64,000 nucleotides of DNA from Arthrobacter cupressi (GCF_900099975.1 NZ_FNEI01000011.1:1-64000); one strand, 5' to 3'. Positions 49,324 through 60,671 are shown, counted from the stretch's first letter. Notes: generated from the letters alone by a model not told the origin. Made by a program: numbers and translations.

Positions 49324-50430
49324 GTGGCTCACCAATGGCGCGGGGTAATCCGCGAATACGCTGAACGTCTGCCGGTCACGGAAGCCACCAAGGTCATCAC
49401 CCTCGGCGAGGGCGGCACCCCGCTGGTCCACGCGGAGAAGCTCTCCGAGCTCACCGGATCCGTGGTGTACCTCAAGGTCGAAGGCATGAACCCCACCGGA
49501 TCCTTCAAGGACCGCGGCATGACCATGGCAATGACCGCTGCCGTCGAAGCCGGGGCCAAGGCAGTGGTGTGCGCCTCCACCGGCAACACTTCCGCCTCCG
49601 CCGCGGCTTACGCCACGGCGGCCGGCCTGAAATGCGCCGTGCTGGTTCCCGAAGGCAAGATCTCAATGGGCAAGCTCAGCCAGGCGATCGCCCACGGCGC
49701 CACCCTGCTGCAGGTGGACGGCAACTTCGACAACTGCCTGGACATCGCCCGCAAGCTGGGCGAGTCTTACCCGGTGTTCCTGGTGAACTCAGTCAACCCG
49801 GCGCGTATCCAGGGCCAGAAGACCGGCGCCTTCGAGGTGGTCGACGCCCTGGGCGACGCCCCGGACATACACGTGCTGCCCGTCGGCAACGCCGGCAACA
49901 TCAGCGCCTACTGGAAGGGTTACAAGGAGTACTCCGCTCCCTTCGAGTCCGGCACCGCGGGAACCCTCCCGGCCGTGTCCACCAAGACCCCGGCCATGTG
50001 GGGCTTCCAGGCCGCCGGTGCCGCGCCGTTCGTCGCCGGCCACCCGATCACCGAACCGGACACCATCGCCACCGCCATCCGCATCGGCAACCCGGCGTCC
50101 TGGGACACCGCCGTGGCCGCCCGCGATGAATCCGGCGGCCTCATCGAAGCCGTGACCGACGAGGAAATCCTGGACGCTCACCGCTGGCTCTCCTCCAAGG
50201 AAGGCGTCTTCGTGGAGCCCGGCTCCGCCGCCGGCGTCGCCGGCCTGATCAAGAAGCACGCCGCGGGCCAGGTGCCCACCGGCAAGACCATCGTCATCAC
50301 CGTCACCGGCCACGGCCTGAAGGACCCGCAGTGGGCCCTGCGCACCGCCGACGGCAGCGATGTCCAGCCCGTCAGCGTTCCGAACGACGTCGTCTCCGTG
50401 GCAAACGAACTGGGCCTGGACGCCAAATAG
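49324..50430 (+). CDS. thrC: Threonine synthase
   Basis: The 368-residue PLP enzyme turns O-phosphohomoserine into threonine. The PLP Lys is in [11 protein letters not shown], with [14 protein letters not shown] and the phosphate-binding loop [13 protein letters not shown]. The GTG start directly follows the hom stop with no spare base, so translation is probably coupled. Thirty-seven bp then separate it from thrB. Confidence 0.95.
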   Translation: MAHQWRGVIREYAERLPVTEATKVITLGEGGTPLVHAEKLSELTGSVVYLKVEGMNPTGSFKDRGMTMAMTAAVEAGAKAVVCASTGNTSASAAAYATAAGLKCAVLVPEGKISMGKLSQAIAHGATLLQVDGNFDNCLDIARKLGESYPVFLVNSVNPARIQGQKTGAFEVVDALGDAPDIHVLPVGNAGNISAYWKGYKEYSAPFESGTAGTLPAVSTKTPAMWGFQAAGAAPFVAGHPITEPDTIATAIRIGNPASWDTAVAARDESGGLIEAVTDEEILDAHRWLSSKEGVFVEPGSAAGVAGLIKKHAAGQVPTGKTIVITVTGHGLKDPQWALRTADGSDVQPVSVPNDVVSVANELGLDAK

Positions 50431-50467
50431 CCTCCCGACGCAACACAGGACTGGAAGAAAACTAAGA

Positions 50468-51442
50468 GTGGAAACGACGCAGCCCGCCGCGGGCGAACTT
50501 ACGACGCTCGCGGCGGGTCAGCAGCTGACCGTGCGGGTCCCCGGAACCAGCGCCAACCTCGGTCCCGGCTACGACAGCCTCGGCCTCGCGCTGTCCATCT
50601 ACGACACCCTGACCGTGGAAACCCTGGACAACGGCGAGCTGGAATTCGAGCTCTCCGGCGAAGGCGCGGACACCCTGCCCCGCGATGCCAGCCACCTCGT
50701 AGTGCGTGCCATCAACACGGCCCTGGAGCGCCTGGGCTACCGGCACAACGGCCTGAAGATCACCGCGGACAACGTCAACCCGCACGGCCGCGGCCTCGGT
50801 TCCTCTGCCTCGGCCGTCGTCGCCGCCGTCACGGCCGCCAATGCGCTGGTCCCCGAAGCCGCGCAACGCGGCCGCGAATGGATCCTGCAGCTGACCAGCG
50901 AGATGGAAGGCCACCCGGACAACGTCGCTCCCGCGATTTTCGGCGGACTGGCGCTGTCCTGGCAGGACAGCGAGCAGTACAGCAGTGCCCGTGCCGACGT
51001 CGTTCCCTCCGTCATCCCGGTAGTGGCGGTTCCGGATTACGAACTTTCCACCGAAACCGCGCGCGGCCTGCTGCCCGCTTCGGTGGGACACCACGCCGCG
51101 GCCATGAACTCCGGCCGTGCCGCGCTGCTGATCCACGCGCTGACCAAGGCCCCGGAATTCCTGCTGCCCGCTACTGAGGACTACCTGCACCAGAGTTACC
51201 GGGCGGAGGCGATGCAGCCGAGCGCGAAGCTGATTGCCGCCCTCCGTTCAGCGGGACACGCTGCCGTTGTTTCCGGCGCAGGCCCCACTGTGCTGGCCCT
51301 GGCCCACGGCGAAGATGAGGCGGCCGTGGTCGCGTCGAGGATTTCGGCCTTTGCTGCGGACAACACACCTGGCGTGGCCTGGCGCGTGCTGACGCTGGCA
51401 GTGGACGTTGAAGGTGCTAGAGTGGAAATGCACCGGCGGTAA
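50468..51442 (+). CDS. thrB: Homoserine kinase
   Basis: The 324-residue GHMP kinase phosphorylates homoserine. It contains the ATP loop PHGRGLGSSASAVVA and VPGTSANLGPGYDSLGLA near the N-terminus. The GTG at 50468 is the start by similarity, with only a weak purine-rich site before it. It closes the threonine run; the rho leader begins within its 3-prime end. Confidence 0.93.
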   Translation: METTQPAAGELTTLAAGQQLTVRVPGTSANLGPGYDSLGLALSIYDTLTVETLDNGELEFELSGEGADTLPRDASHLVVRAINTALERLGYRHNGLKITADNVNPHGRGLGSSASAVVAAVTAANALVPEAAQRGREWILQLTSEMEGHPDNVAPAIFGGLALSWQDSEQYSSARADVVPSVIPVVAVPDYELSTETARGLLPASVGHHAAAMNSGRAALLIHALTKAPEFLLPATEDYLHQSYRAEAMQPSAKLIAALRSAGHAAVVSGAGPTVLALAHGEDEAAVVASRISAFAADNTPGVAWRVLTLAVDVEGARVEMHRR

Positions 51443-51742
51443 AACCGCGGGCAGTTCCCTGACATTGGACCCTGGCAACAGGTACGTTCCGTCTTCCACT
51501 GTGTCGAAGTCCCTGCCGGTGTCGTCTCCTTTTCGGCCTGTCGCAGGTACTGCAGATCGACTCTGCTCCCTTCAGCGCCAGCCCACGCCCCACGCCGGGG
51601 CATCGAAGACGCAATCAGAAGCGGCATTGCTGGCTCAACCAGCGGCAACGCCGACATCCCGGCTGCAGATCTGAACTGCAGTCCAGAACACATCATCGCG
51701 CCCGGCTCCAGTCCGGGCGACGTCGAGGGGGAAGGATCCTTC
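51396..51742 (+). promoter_or_regulatory. Long rho leader with candidate promoter
   Basis: There are 300 bp between thrB and rho without a gene on either strand that I would support. A candidate promoter, TGGCAG (51396-51401) and TAGAGT (51418-51423) with a 16-bp spacer, lies inside the thrB end and would give a leader near 310 nt. The leader is C-rich, as expected of a rut-like region; Rho often autoregulates its own leader, so early termination here is plausible. Confidence 0.4.
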
Positions 51743-53797
<2,055 letters not shown>

Positions 53798-53837
53798 CTG
53801 TTTCCAGGGGCGGGGAGTCGGAACCTTCGCGTGGCTC

Positions 53838-54006
53838 GTCGCGCGGATTTTCCGCCCCCGCCCCTTCGCGTTGCGGCTGACGTACTGCGTACGTCAGCCG
53901 CAACGCTACGACAGCGGGTAAGGGCCTTCCCAACGCTCGCAAGCTCGCGTCGGGTCCCTCGGCCCGACCCTTACGGGCCACTCCCGGGGCGGAAAATCCG
54001 CGCGAC
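53838..54006. repeat. Nested inverted-repeat element between rho and prfA
   Basis: Outer 21-bp arms (53838-53858 and 53986-54006) are perfectly inverted and start gtcgcgcggattttcc. Inside lies a perfect 16-bp stem with a 3-nt loop (53870-53904, gttgcggctgacgtac arm) and a second palindromic block bounded by taaggg and cccttacgg (53919-53976). The latter shares a 30-bp identity (53925-53954) with 25068-25097. The structure resembles a composite REP/BIME or MITE-like element. Confidence 0.75.
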
Positions 54007-54029
54007 GGCGTCGGGGCCAACCACCCGCT

Positions 54030-54059
54030 TTGGGCGCGGATTTCTGTGCCTACTAAACT
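54030..54059 (+). promoter_or_regulatory. Candidate promoter of prfA
   Basis: TTGGGC (54030-54035) and TAAACT (54054-54059) are 18 bp apart, placing a start about 22 nt before the prfA ATG, leaving room for its ribosome site. Confidence 0.6.
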
Positions 54060-54086
54060 TGGCGCAGAACGAAAGAGGTTTGGAAA

Positions 54087-55160
54087 ATGTTTGAGTCCGT
54101 ACAGGGATTGCTTGATGAGCATGCTGCCATCCAGGCACAGCTGAGCGATCCTGCTGTTTATGCCGACCAGTCCCTGGCCCGGAAGCTGGGGCGCCGTTCC
54201 GCGCAGCTGCAGGGCATCGTGGAGGCGTACAACAGGTGGCGCGGACTCACCGACGACCTCGAGGCCGCCAAGGAAATGGCTGCCGAGGATCCCGACTTCG
54301 CCGCCGAGGTGGAGCAGATCGAGGAAAAGCTCCCCGTCGCGCAGGAGAAGCTGCGCCGGCTGCTGATCCCGCGCGACCCCGACGACGCCCGCAACGTGAT
54401 CATCGAAGTCAAGGGCGGTGAAGGCGGCGAGGAAGCAGCCCTGTTCGCCGCCGACCTGCTGCGCATGTACACCCGCTACGCCGAAGCCCGCGGCTGGAAG
54501 ACCGAGCTCATTTCCTCCACGGAATCGGATCTGGGCGGCTACAAGGACGCCCAGATGGCCATCAAGGGCTCCTCCAACGATCCCGCCGAGGGCGTCTGGG
54601 CCCGGCTGAAGTTCGAAGGCGGCGTGCACCGCGTGCAGCGCGTCCCCGCCACCGAGTCCCAGGGCCGCATCCACACCTCGGCCGCCGGTGTGCTGGTGTT
54701 CCCCGAAGTGGACGAGCCCGAAGAGATCGAGATCAACCAGAACGACCTCAAGATCGACGTGTACCGTTCCTCCGGCCCCGGGGGACAGTCGGTGAACACC
54801 ACGGACTCCGCCGTGCGCATCACCCACCTGCCCACGGGCATCGTGGTGGCCATGCAGAACGAGAAGTCCCAGCTGCAGAACCGCGAAGCGGCCATGCGCG
54901 TGCTCCGTGCCCGCCTCCTGGCGCACCAGCAGGAGCAGTTGGACGCCGAAAGCGCCGAGCACCGCAAGTCCCAGATCCGCACCATGGACCGCTCGGAACG
55001 CATCCGCACCTACAACTTCCCGGAAAACCGCATCGCGGACCACCGCACCGGCTACAAGTCCTACAACCTGGACGCCGTCATGAACGGCGACCTGGAACCG
55101 GTCATCCAGTCCGCCATCGAGATGGACGAACAGGCCCGCCTGGACGCCATCGGCGAATAG
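54087..55160 (+). CDS. prfA: Peptide chain release factor 1
   Basis: RF1 releases peptides at UAG and UAA. The 357-residue protein has the GGQ motif in [17 protein letters not shown] and the anticodon-like PAT region as [12 protein letters not shown]. agagg lies about 8 nt before the ATG. The Gln of GGQ is the target of PrmC, encoded 15 bp downstream. Confidence 0.97.
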   Translation: MFESVQGLLDEHAAIQAQLSDPAVYADQSLARKLGRRSAQLQGIVEAYNRWRGLTDDLEAAKEMAAEDPDFAAEVEQIEEKLPVAQEKLRRLLIPRDPDDARNVIIEVKGGEGGEEAALFAADLLRMYTRYAEARGWKTELISSTESDLGGYKDAQMAIKGSSNDPAEGVWARLKFEGGVHRVQRVPATESQGRIHTSAAGVLVFPEVDEPEEIEINQNDLKIDVYRSSGPGGQSVNTTDSAVRITHLPTGIVVAMQNEKSQLQNREAAMRVLRARLLAHQQEQLDAESAEHRKSQIRTMDRSERIRTYNFPENRIADHRTGYKSYNLDAVMNGDLEPVIQSAIEMDEQARLDAIGE

Positions 55161-55175
55161 CAGCCGGCCCGGACC

Positions 55176-56048
55176 ATGGCTCTTGACAGCGGGCAGCGCC
55201 TCGCGGACGCCGTCCGCGAGGCGACTGCCGTCCTCAGCGATGCAGGCGTCCCCACGCCGCGGGTCGACGCCGAACTCCTGGCCGACCACCTCCTCGGCGT
55301 CGGCCTCGGCCGGCTGCGGGCAATGCTGCTCGGCGATTTCCCGGCACCGGAGGGCTACGGCGAACTGGTGGCCGAGCGCGCCAGGCGCGTACCGCTCCAG
55401 CACATCACCGGCGTCGCGCATTTCCGGTACCTGACCCTCGCCGTAGGGCCCGGTGTGTTCATTCCCCGTCCCGAGACGGAAACCGTCGTGCAGCTGGTCA
55501 TCGACCGGCTCGCGGGAACGGAACGGCCGAAGGTCGTGGACCTGGGCACCGGTTCGGGCGCGATTGCCGCCTCCGTGGCGCACGAAGTGCCTGGCGCGGA
55601 AGTCCACGCGGTCGAGTTCAGCGCCTTCGCGCATGCCTGGGCTGCGAAGAACCTTCAGCCGCTGGGCGTGAAACTCATCCAGGGCGACCTGCGCGATGCC
55701 CTGCCCGAACACAACGGCAGCTTCGACGTCGTCGTGTCCAATCCGCCCTATATCCCGGCGGAAGCCATTCCGAACGAACCCGAAGTGGCCCTGCACGATC
55801 CCCCCGAGGCGCTGTACGGCGGGGGAGCGGACGGCATGGACCTCCCGACGGCGGCAGCCGCCTCCGCGGCGCGGCTGCTGAAACCGGGGGGCTACTTCGT
55901 GATGGAACACGCCGAGGTGCAGTCGGAATGGATCGCGCGGCACCTGCGGGAAGCGGGCTGCTGGAGCGAAGTCACCTCGCACACGGACCTGAACGGGAAG
56001 CAGCGGGCAACCAGCGCGGTCTTGTCGCCGGGCGCCCCGCGGGAATGA
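55176..56048 (+). CDS. prmC: Release-factor glutamine methyltransferase PrmC
   Basis: The 290-residue enzyme methylates the GGQ Gln of release factors. It has an N-terminal helical domain (about 1-80), the SAM loop VVDLGTGSGAIAAS and the catalytic VVSNPPYIP motif. It sits right after its substrate gene prfA, as in most bacteria, and 12 bp before tsaC. Confidence 0.94.
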   Translation: MALDSGQRLADAVREATAVLSDAGVPTPRVDAELLADHLLGVGLGRLRAMLLGDFPAPEGYGELVAERARRVPLQHITGVAHFRYLTLAVGPGVFIPRPETETVVQLVIDRLAGTERPKVVDLGTGSGAIAASVAHEVPGAEVHAVEFSAFAHAWAAKNLQPLGVKLIQGDLRDALPEHNGSFDVVVSNPPYIPAEAIPNEPEVALHDPPEALYGGGADGMDLPTAAAASAARLLKPGGYFVMEHAEVQSEWIARHLREAGCWSEVTSHTDLNGKQRATSAVLSPGAPRE

Positions 56049-56060
56049 AAGAATAACGCA

Positions 56061-57038
56061 GTGACCACTAGCTACGACTGCACCTCAGAGGAAGAACGCG
56101 CCGGCGGAATCGACCACGCCCAGCGCGCCATCAGCGAGAAGAAATGCATCGTGATGCCCACGGACACCGTGTACGGCATCGCCGCCGACGCGTTTTCGCC
56201 GCAGGCCGTGACCATGCTGCTCGTCTCCAAGGGCCGCAGCCGGCAGATGCCGCCGCCGGTGCTGATTCCGCGCCTGGGTGCCCTGGACGGGCTGGCCACC
56301 GAGGTTTTCGATGAGGCCCGCAAGCTGGCCGAGACGTTCTGGCCGGGCGGACTGACGCTGATCTTCCACGCCCAGCCCTCCCTGGACTGGGATCTCGGCG
56401 AGACCCGGGGCACCGTGGCCCTGCGGATGCCCGACGACGAGATCGCTCTCGAACTCCTCAACCGCACGGGCCCGCTGGCGGTTTCCTCCGCGAACCGCAC
56501 CGGCCAGACGGCGGCCCGCACCGCGGCCGAAGCGCAGGAGCAGTTGGCGGAGTCCGTGGAGGTCTACCTCGAAGCCGGCCTGCGGCCCGTCGAGGGAGAC
56601 GAAGGGGTGCCGTCCACGATCGTTGACGCAACCTCGCTGCCGCTGCGCGTGGTGCGCGAAGGTGCGGTTTCCCTTGAACAGCTCCGGCAGTTGGTCCCCG
56701 GTGTCCTCGCCTTGGGCGAAGTGGCACCCGAGCCCATGCCTGAGGCCGAAGCCGTGCCGCTGCCGCCGGAAGAGCCGCAGGAAGCTGACGAGCCGCAGGA
56801 AGCGCCCGAGGAAGCGGCGCCCGAGGAAGCGGCGCCCGCGGCCGGCGAGACCGTCGGCGACGCCGTCGACGAGACCGTCGCCGAGGCAGTGGCGGACGCC
56901 CTGGCGGACGAGGACGCAGCGCAGGACGCCCAAGGTCCGCTGGAACCTGAACGGCCGCTGGAAACTGAGGCACCGGCGTCGGACGCCGATGAATCCCAGC
57001 CTGGCAACCCACTATCCAAGGGGCCTGCTGCCGGATGA
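56061..57038 (+). CDS. tsaC: L-threonylcarbamoyladenylate synthase with acidic C-terminal tail
   Basis: The YrdC/Sua5-type domain (about residues 15-215) makes threonylcarbamoyl-AMP for the t6A37 modification of ANN-decoding tRNAs; VMPTDTVYGIAADAF and SSANRTGQTAA are family motifs. After it comes a tail of about 110 residues, very rich in Glu, Ala and Pro (EEPQEADEPQEAPEEAAPEE), not the Sua5 C-terminal domain. The tail is probably disordered. The GTG start lies 12 bp after prmC; its stop overlaps an in-frame possible start of the next gene (57035). Confidence 0.9.
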   Translation: MTTSYDCTSEEERAGGIDHAQRAISEKKCIVMPTDTVYGIAADAFSPQAVTMLLVSKGRSRQMPPPVLIPRLGALDGLATEVFDEARKLAETFWPGGLTLIFHAQPSLDWDLGETRGTVALRMPDDEIALELLNRTGPLAVSSANRTGQTAARTAAEAQEQLAESVEVYLEAGLRPVEGDEGVPSTIVDATSLPLRVVREGAVSLEQLRQLVPGVLALGEVAPEPMPEAEAVPLPPEEPQEADEPQEAPEEAAPEEAAPAAGETVGDAVDETVAEAVADALADEDAAQDAQGPLEPERPLETEAPASDADESQPGNPLSKGPAAG

Positions 57039-57088
57039 CTCTTGGGCGGGCACATGGGGGCAGGGCGGCTTCGGACAGGGTGGACCGC

Positions 57089-57850
57089 ATGGAATTGAAG
57101 AAGGACCGCGTCCCCTTCCTGGATGTTGACGTCACCGCGCTGCGCGTGGACGAACTTTTGGAGGTGCTCGGCGGCTTCCTCGCCGACGGCAGCACCAGGC
57201 TCATCGTGGGCCACAACCTGCACAGCATCACGCTGCTGCATTCCCGGCCGGACTTCCGTGCCCTCTATGAGCGCGGCGACGTGATCCTGCCGGACGGCGC
57301 ACCCGTGGCCATGCTTTGGGGCAAGGCCCACGGCCGCCCCACCCGGCGGGCAGCCATGGACTACCGCCTTGGATCCACCGACTGGCTGCCGGAACTTGGC
57401 CGGCTGCGGGGGCTGGAACGCATCGCCGTCGTGGGGGCCGGCGCGGAGGCGAACGCCAAGGCCGTGGACAGGCTGCGCCGGGTGGTTCCCGGCGCGGAGG
57501 TCGCCGGACGGCCGGGCGAAGCCTGGGACGAAGCCAAGGAAAACGCTGCCGTCGCATGGCTGGGGGAGTTCCGGCCGCAACTGGTGCTGTTCGGACTCGG
57601 CATGCCGCTGCAGGAATCGGTGCTCCTGCGCCGCCTGGATGAGCTGCCGCCAGCGGTATACGCCGCCGTCGGCGGTGCCATTGAGCAGCTGGGTGGCGTC
57701 CAGAAACTCGCGCCGCGCTGGCTTGGCCGGCTCGGCTTGGAATGGGCGTGGCGCCTGCTGCTGCATCCGGGTCGCGTGGCTTACCGGGTGTTCGGCGAAC
57801 CCTGGGTCCTGCTCGGCCTGCTGCTGCGCAAACGGCTCGTCCGCCGCTGA
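57089..57850 (+). CDS. WecG/TagA/CpsF-family (GT26) glycosyltransferase
   Basis: The 253-residue protein has the GT26 motifs GHNLHSITLLHSRPDF, RGDVILPDGAPVAMLW and VLFGLGMPLQE. This family adds N-acetylmannosamine-type sugars to undecaprenyl-linked GlcNAc in teichoic or capsular polymer linkage units. WecA, which makes such lipid-linked GlcNAc, is encoded about 1.1 kb downstream. The ATG at 57089 is used; an ATG at 57035 overlapping the tsaC stop would add 18 residues and allow coupled translation. Confidence 0.82.
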   Translation: MELKKDRVPFLDVDVTALRVDELLEVLGGFLADGSTRLIVGHNLHSITLLHSRPDFRALYERGDVILPDGAPVAMLWGKAHGRPTRRAAMDYRLGSTDWLPELGRLRGLERIAVVGAGAEANAKAVDRLRRVVPGAEVAGRPGEAWDEAKENAAVAWLGEFRPQLVLFGLGMPLQESVLLRRLDELPPAVYAAVGGAIEQLGGVQKLAPRWLGRLGLEWAWRLLLHPGRVAYRVFGEPWVLLGLLLRKRLVRR

Positions 57851-57857
57851 AGGCCCG

Positions 57858-58754
57858 CTAGAACTTCTGCTGGTCCAGCGGGCCGAAGCCCTTGCCGCGC
57901 AGGCCCGCGGAGAACGCGCGGAACCATTCGGCGAGCCCACGGAAGTCCCCCCGCGGAAGGAAATAGCCGAGGTATCCGCCGACGTCGGCCACCAGCGACT
58001 TCACGCGGCGGTACCGGCGGATGAGGTAACCGCGGTTCCGGTAGTAGAAGTAGCGCTTGAAGGCCCCTTCCGGCACGATCACATGCCAGCGGGCGCCGAA
58101 GACGTGCTTCGTCTCGGAGAAAGCGTGGGGGTGGCTGATCGACGCCGTCGCCACCGTGCCGAACCGGACGCCCGCCTTCCGCAGACGGATCATGAAGTCC
58201 ACTTCGTCGCCCCGGATGAACAGCCGGATGTCCGGCACGCCCACCTTGAAGAAGACATCCGAACGGATCAGCGCGCCGTTGAAGAAATGCCCGACGTCGG
58301 GCAGGAACCCCGCCTTCTCGACCTCGGCCCGGTCATGGGTCACCTTGCCGTCGATCCGGAAGAAGAAGGACAGCTTGTCCGGCTGCCCGGGCGCCAGCAC
58401 CAGCGGCACCACGGCGTCAAGGTTGCGGGCTTCCGCCTCGCGCAGCAGCGTTTCGAGGCAGGAAGGGTCGGTGGGTTCGGCGTCGTCGTCCATGATCCAG
58501 ACCCATTCGGCGCCGCTGGCCACGGCCTTGAGGATGGCCAGCGCGAATCCGCCGGCGCCGCCGAGGTTGGCCTCGGACCGCACATAGTCCACGGCTGGGT
58601 GTTTCGCCGCGACCTCGCGGGCCGGGACGGTGCCGCTGTCCACCAGGCAAACGGCCTGCACCGGGGCGCTCTGGGCCTGGATCGCATCGAGCAGGACGGC
58701 CAGTTCGCGCGGGCGGTCGAAGGTCACGGCGGCAACGGCAACCGGCACGGGCAT
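57858..58754 (-). CDS. Family-2 glycosyltransferase, galactofuranosyltransferase-like
   Basis: The 298-residue GT2 enzyme has VAVAAVTFDRP at the N-terminus, NLGGAGGFALAIL, the DxD motif as WIMDDDAEPTD and later FIRGDEVDFMIRL. The NLGGAGGF and DDDAEP pattern is like actinobacterial galactofuranosyl- or rhamnosyltransferases (GlfT1 type) that extend cell-wall glycans. It is the only minus-strand gene of the last 20 kb and is divergent from wecA, with a gap of about 200 bp. Confidence 0.8.
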   Translation of the reverse strand: MPVPVAVAAVTFDRPRELAVLLDAIQAQSAPVQAVCLVDSGTVPAREVAAKHPAVDYVRSEANLGGAGGFALAILKAVASGAEWVWIMDDDAEPTDPSCLETLLREAEARNLDAVVPLVLAPGQPDKLSFFFRIDGKVTHDRAEVEKAGFLPDVGHFFNGALIRSDVFFKVGVPDIRLFIRGDEVDFMIRLRKAGVRFGTVATASISHPHAFSETKHVFGARWHVIVPEGAFKRYFYYRNRGYLIRRYRRVKSLVADVGGYLGYFLPRGDFRGLAEWFRAFSAGLRGKGFGPLDQQKF

Positions 58755-58843
58755 GAAGGGATCCTTCCGGAGCGGCAGAGGGTCACACCGGCTCGCCCTG
58801 AGGGCGCGAGTGCCGGAGCGCGGCTGCTGTTGCCGCTAGTATC

Positions 58844-58869
58844 TTGGACAGAGTCCAACTGTAGTACAG
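58844..58869. promoter_or_regulatory. Two adjacent small palindromes upstream of wecA
   Basis: ttggac-aga-gtccaa (58844-58858) and ctgta-g-tacag (58859-58869) lie side by side about 90 bp before wecA in the divergent gap to the GT2 gene. They may be operators for a shared regulator. Further on, gttgcagg/cctgcaac forms a small hairpin in the wecA leader. Confidence 0.35.
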
Positions 58870-58958
58870 CAATATCCGGCGGTGCGCAGGGCGTTGCAGG
58901 CATCTCCTGCAACGCATCGCAAAGGGCGCAAACCATCACCGTCTCCAGGAGCCGCCAC

Positions 58959-60071
58959 TTGATCATGTATTCCCTCATGATGCTGACGGCTGCCGTGGTG
59001 GCGTACGCGACCACGTGGGGCGCGCGGTTCCTGGCGAAGAAGATGCGGTTGTTCGGGCCCATCCGCAGCCGGGACATGCATTCCGTGCCGATCTCCCGAC
59101 TGGGCGGGCTTGGACTCTGCGCCGGTTTTGCCGTCGCCCTGGTGGTGGCCAGCAACTCCTTCTTCGTCAAGGACATCTTCCGGGGCAACACGGCGCCGTG
59201 GGGGATCCTCGCCGGGGTGCTGGTGATCGTCGCCGTCGGCCTCGCCGACGACCTCCTGGACATCCGCTGGTGGATCAAGCTGATCGGCCAGGCCCTGGCC
59301 GCGACAGTGGTGGCTGTGTGGGGCGTACGGATGACCGTCATTCCCTTCATCCCCGAGCCCATCCACATCGAGTCCGAAGCGGCCCGGATCGTCATCACCG
59401 CCCTGCTGATCGTTACCACAATGAACGCCGTCAACTTCATCGACGGCCTGGACGGGCTTGCTGCAGGCGTGGCAGCCATCGGGGGAGTGGCGTTCTTCCT
59501 CACCGCCTACTGGGTGCACCGTAACGCGGTCCTGCTGGACCGCTCCGACCTCGCGGCGCTGCTCATGGCGATCCTCGTGGGTTGCTGCATCGGTTTCCTG
59601 CCGCACAACTGGTTTCCGGCCCGGATCTTCATGGGAGACTCCGGCGCCATGCTGCTCGGCCTGGTGATGGCCTCGGCCGGTATCGTCTCCACGGGGCAGA
59701 TCAGTTCCGGGCTCTACGACCGCGTGAACGGTATTCCCACGATCATCCCCATCCTGTTGCCGTTCGCGGTCCTGTCCCTGCCGCTGCTGGACCTGGGGCT
59801 CGCCGTCGTCCGACGCACCGCACGCGGACAGTCGCCCTGGTCCGCCGACCGCGGCCACCTGCACCACAAGCTCATTGAGCTGGGCCACTCGCACCGCACC
59901 GCCGTCGTAATGATGTACGTCTGGACCGCGATCCTGGCCTTCGGCGGCCTGGCCTTCGCGATCTTCCCGTGGCAGCTCGTGCTCACCGCTGATATTGCTG
60001 CCGCACTCGTCATGGCGGTGGTGACTGCATGGCCTTACTTTGCCCGCAGGGGCAGCCGGACCCGGCAGTGA
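58959..60071 (+). CDS. wecA: Undecaprenyl-phosphate GlcNAc-1-phosphate transferase
   Basis: The 370-residue membrane enzyme of the MraY/WecA/TagO family has about ten to eleven helices and the conserved GLADDLLDIRWW, NAVNFIDGLDGLAAG, ARIFMGDSGAMLLG and HLHHKL motifs (Asp and His active-site residues). It starts lipid-linked polymer synthesis for the cell wall. The TTG at 58959 has aggag 7 nt upstream; an ATG at 58965 is the alternative. The same gene is found between tsaC and atp genes in mycobacteria. Confidence 0.92.
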   Translation: MIMYSLMMLTAAVVAYATTWGARFLAKKMRLFGPIRSRDMHSVPISRLGGLGLCAGFAVALVVASNSFFVKDIFRGNTAPWGILAGVLVIVAVGLADDLLDIRWWIKLIGQALAATVVAVWGVRMTVIPFIPEPIHIESEAARIVITALLIVTTMNAVNFIDGLDGLAAGVAAIGGVAFFLTAYWVHRNAVLLDRSDLAALLMAILVGCCIGFLPHNWFPARIFMGDSGAMLLGLVMASAGIVSTGQISSGLYDRVNGIPTIIPILLPFAVLSLPLLDLGLAVVRRTARGQSPWSADRGHLHHKLIELGHSHRTAVVMMYVWTAILAFGGLAFAIFPWQLVLTADIAAALVMAVVTAWPYFARRGSRTRQ

Positions 60072-60078
60072 CGGCGCG

Positions 60079-60108
60079 TTAACATCACAGTTCTATCTCA
60101 TGTAGAAT
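60079..60108 (+). promoter_or_regulatory. Promoter of the atp operon
   Basis: TTAACA (60079-60084) and TAGAAT (60103-60108) with an 18-bp spacer closely match the housekeeping consensus. It lies about 80 bp before the first AtpI-like gene. Confidence 0.75.
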
Positions 60109-60188
60109 TCTTGGTGCGGGCAGTCACTCGCACGCGCACCCACCCTCTTTGAGACCTGGCATCCCCTGCCTCGACGATTGGCATCCCC

Positions 60189-60671
60189 ATGACTTCCAAC
60201 GCCGACGGACATCAGTCCACGCAGTCCGGCGTTGCTGTTTCCGGAAGCTCACTGTGGCTCAGGCTCCTGGTCCAGAGCACGACGGCGGCCCTGCTGGCCC
60301 TCGCCGTCACCGCGGTAATCGCCGCGGTGCTGGACGGTGGCCAGAGTGCCCTGTCCGTCGCCTTCGGGGGTGCGCTGGTGATCGTGTTCTTCGCGATCAG
60401 CCTCCTGATCGGCCACTTCGTCGGACGTAACAATCCCTCGGGCGCCGTCGGACTCTTCGTAGCCACCTATTTCATCAAGGTCATCGGCTTCGCCGTCGTC
60501 CTCTTTGCTGTGGGCGCCCCGGAGTGGCTGAACGGCCGCTGGTTCATGATTGCGGCGGTCGTGACAGTCGTCGTCTGGCAGGCCGCGGAGATCCGCGGGT
60601 TCAGCAAGTCCCGGCTGCAGATTTACAACGACCCCTCGCCGGACGAAGGAGGCACGCGTGGCAAAGCCTGA
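60189..60671 (+). CDS. AtpI-like membrane protein, first gene of the atp operon
   Basis: The 160-residue protein has four hydrophobic segments (LLVQSTTAALLALAVTAVIA, SVAFGGALVIVFFAISLLIG and two more) after a polar N-terminus, in the place of ATP synthase protein I (Rv1303-type in mycobacteria). Such proteins help assemble the c-ring. It overlaps the next start by 14 bp. Confidence 0.72.
   Translation: MTSNADGHQSTQSGVAVSGSSLWLRLLVQSTTAALLALAVTAVIAAVLDGGQSALSVAFGGALVIVFFAISLLIGHFVGRNNPSGAVGLFVATYFIKVIGFAVVLFAVGAPEWLNGRWFMIAAVVTVVVWQAAEIRGFSKSRLQIYNDPSPDEGGTRGKA

Noticed and set aside
53870..53904. Perfect 16-bp hairpin considered as the rho terminator
   Set aside because: There is no T tract and it is part of a larger nested inverted-repeat element, so it is listed as a repeat; termination remains possible.
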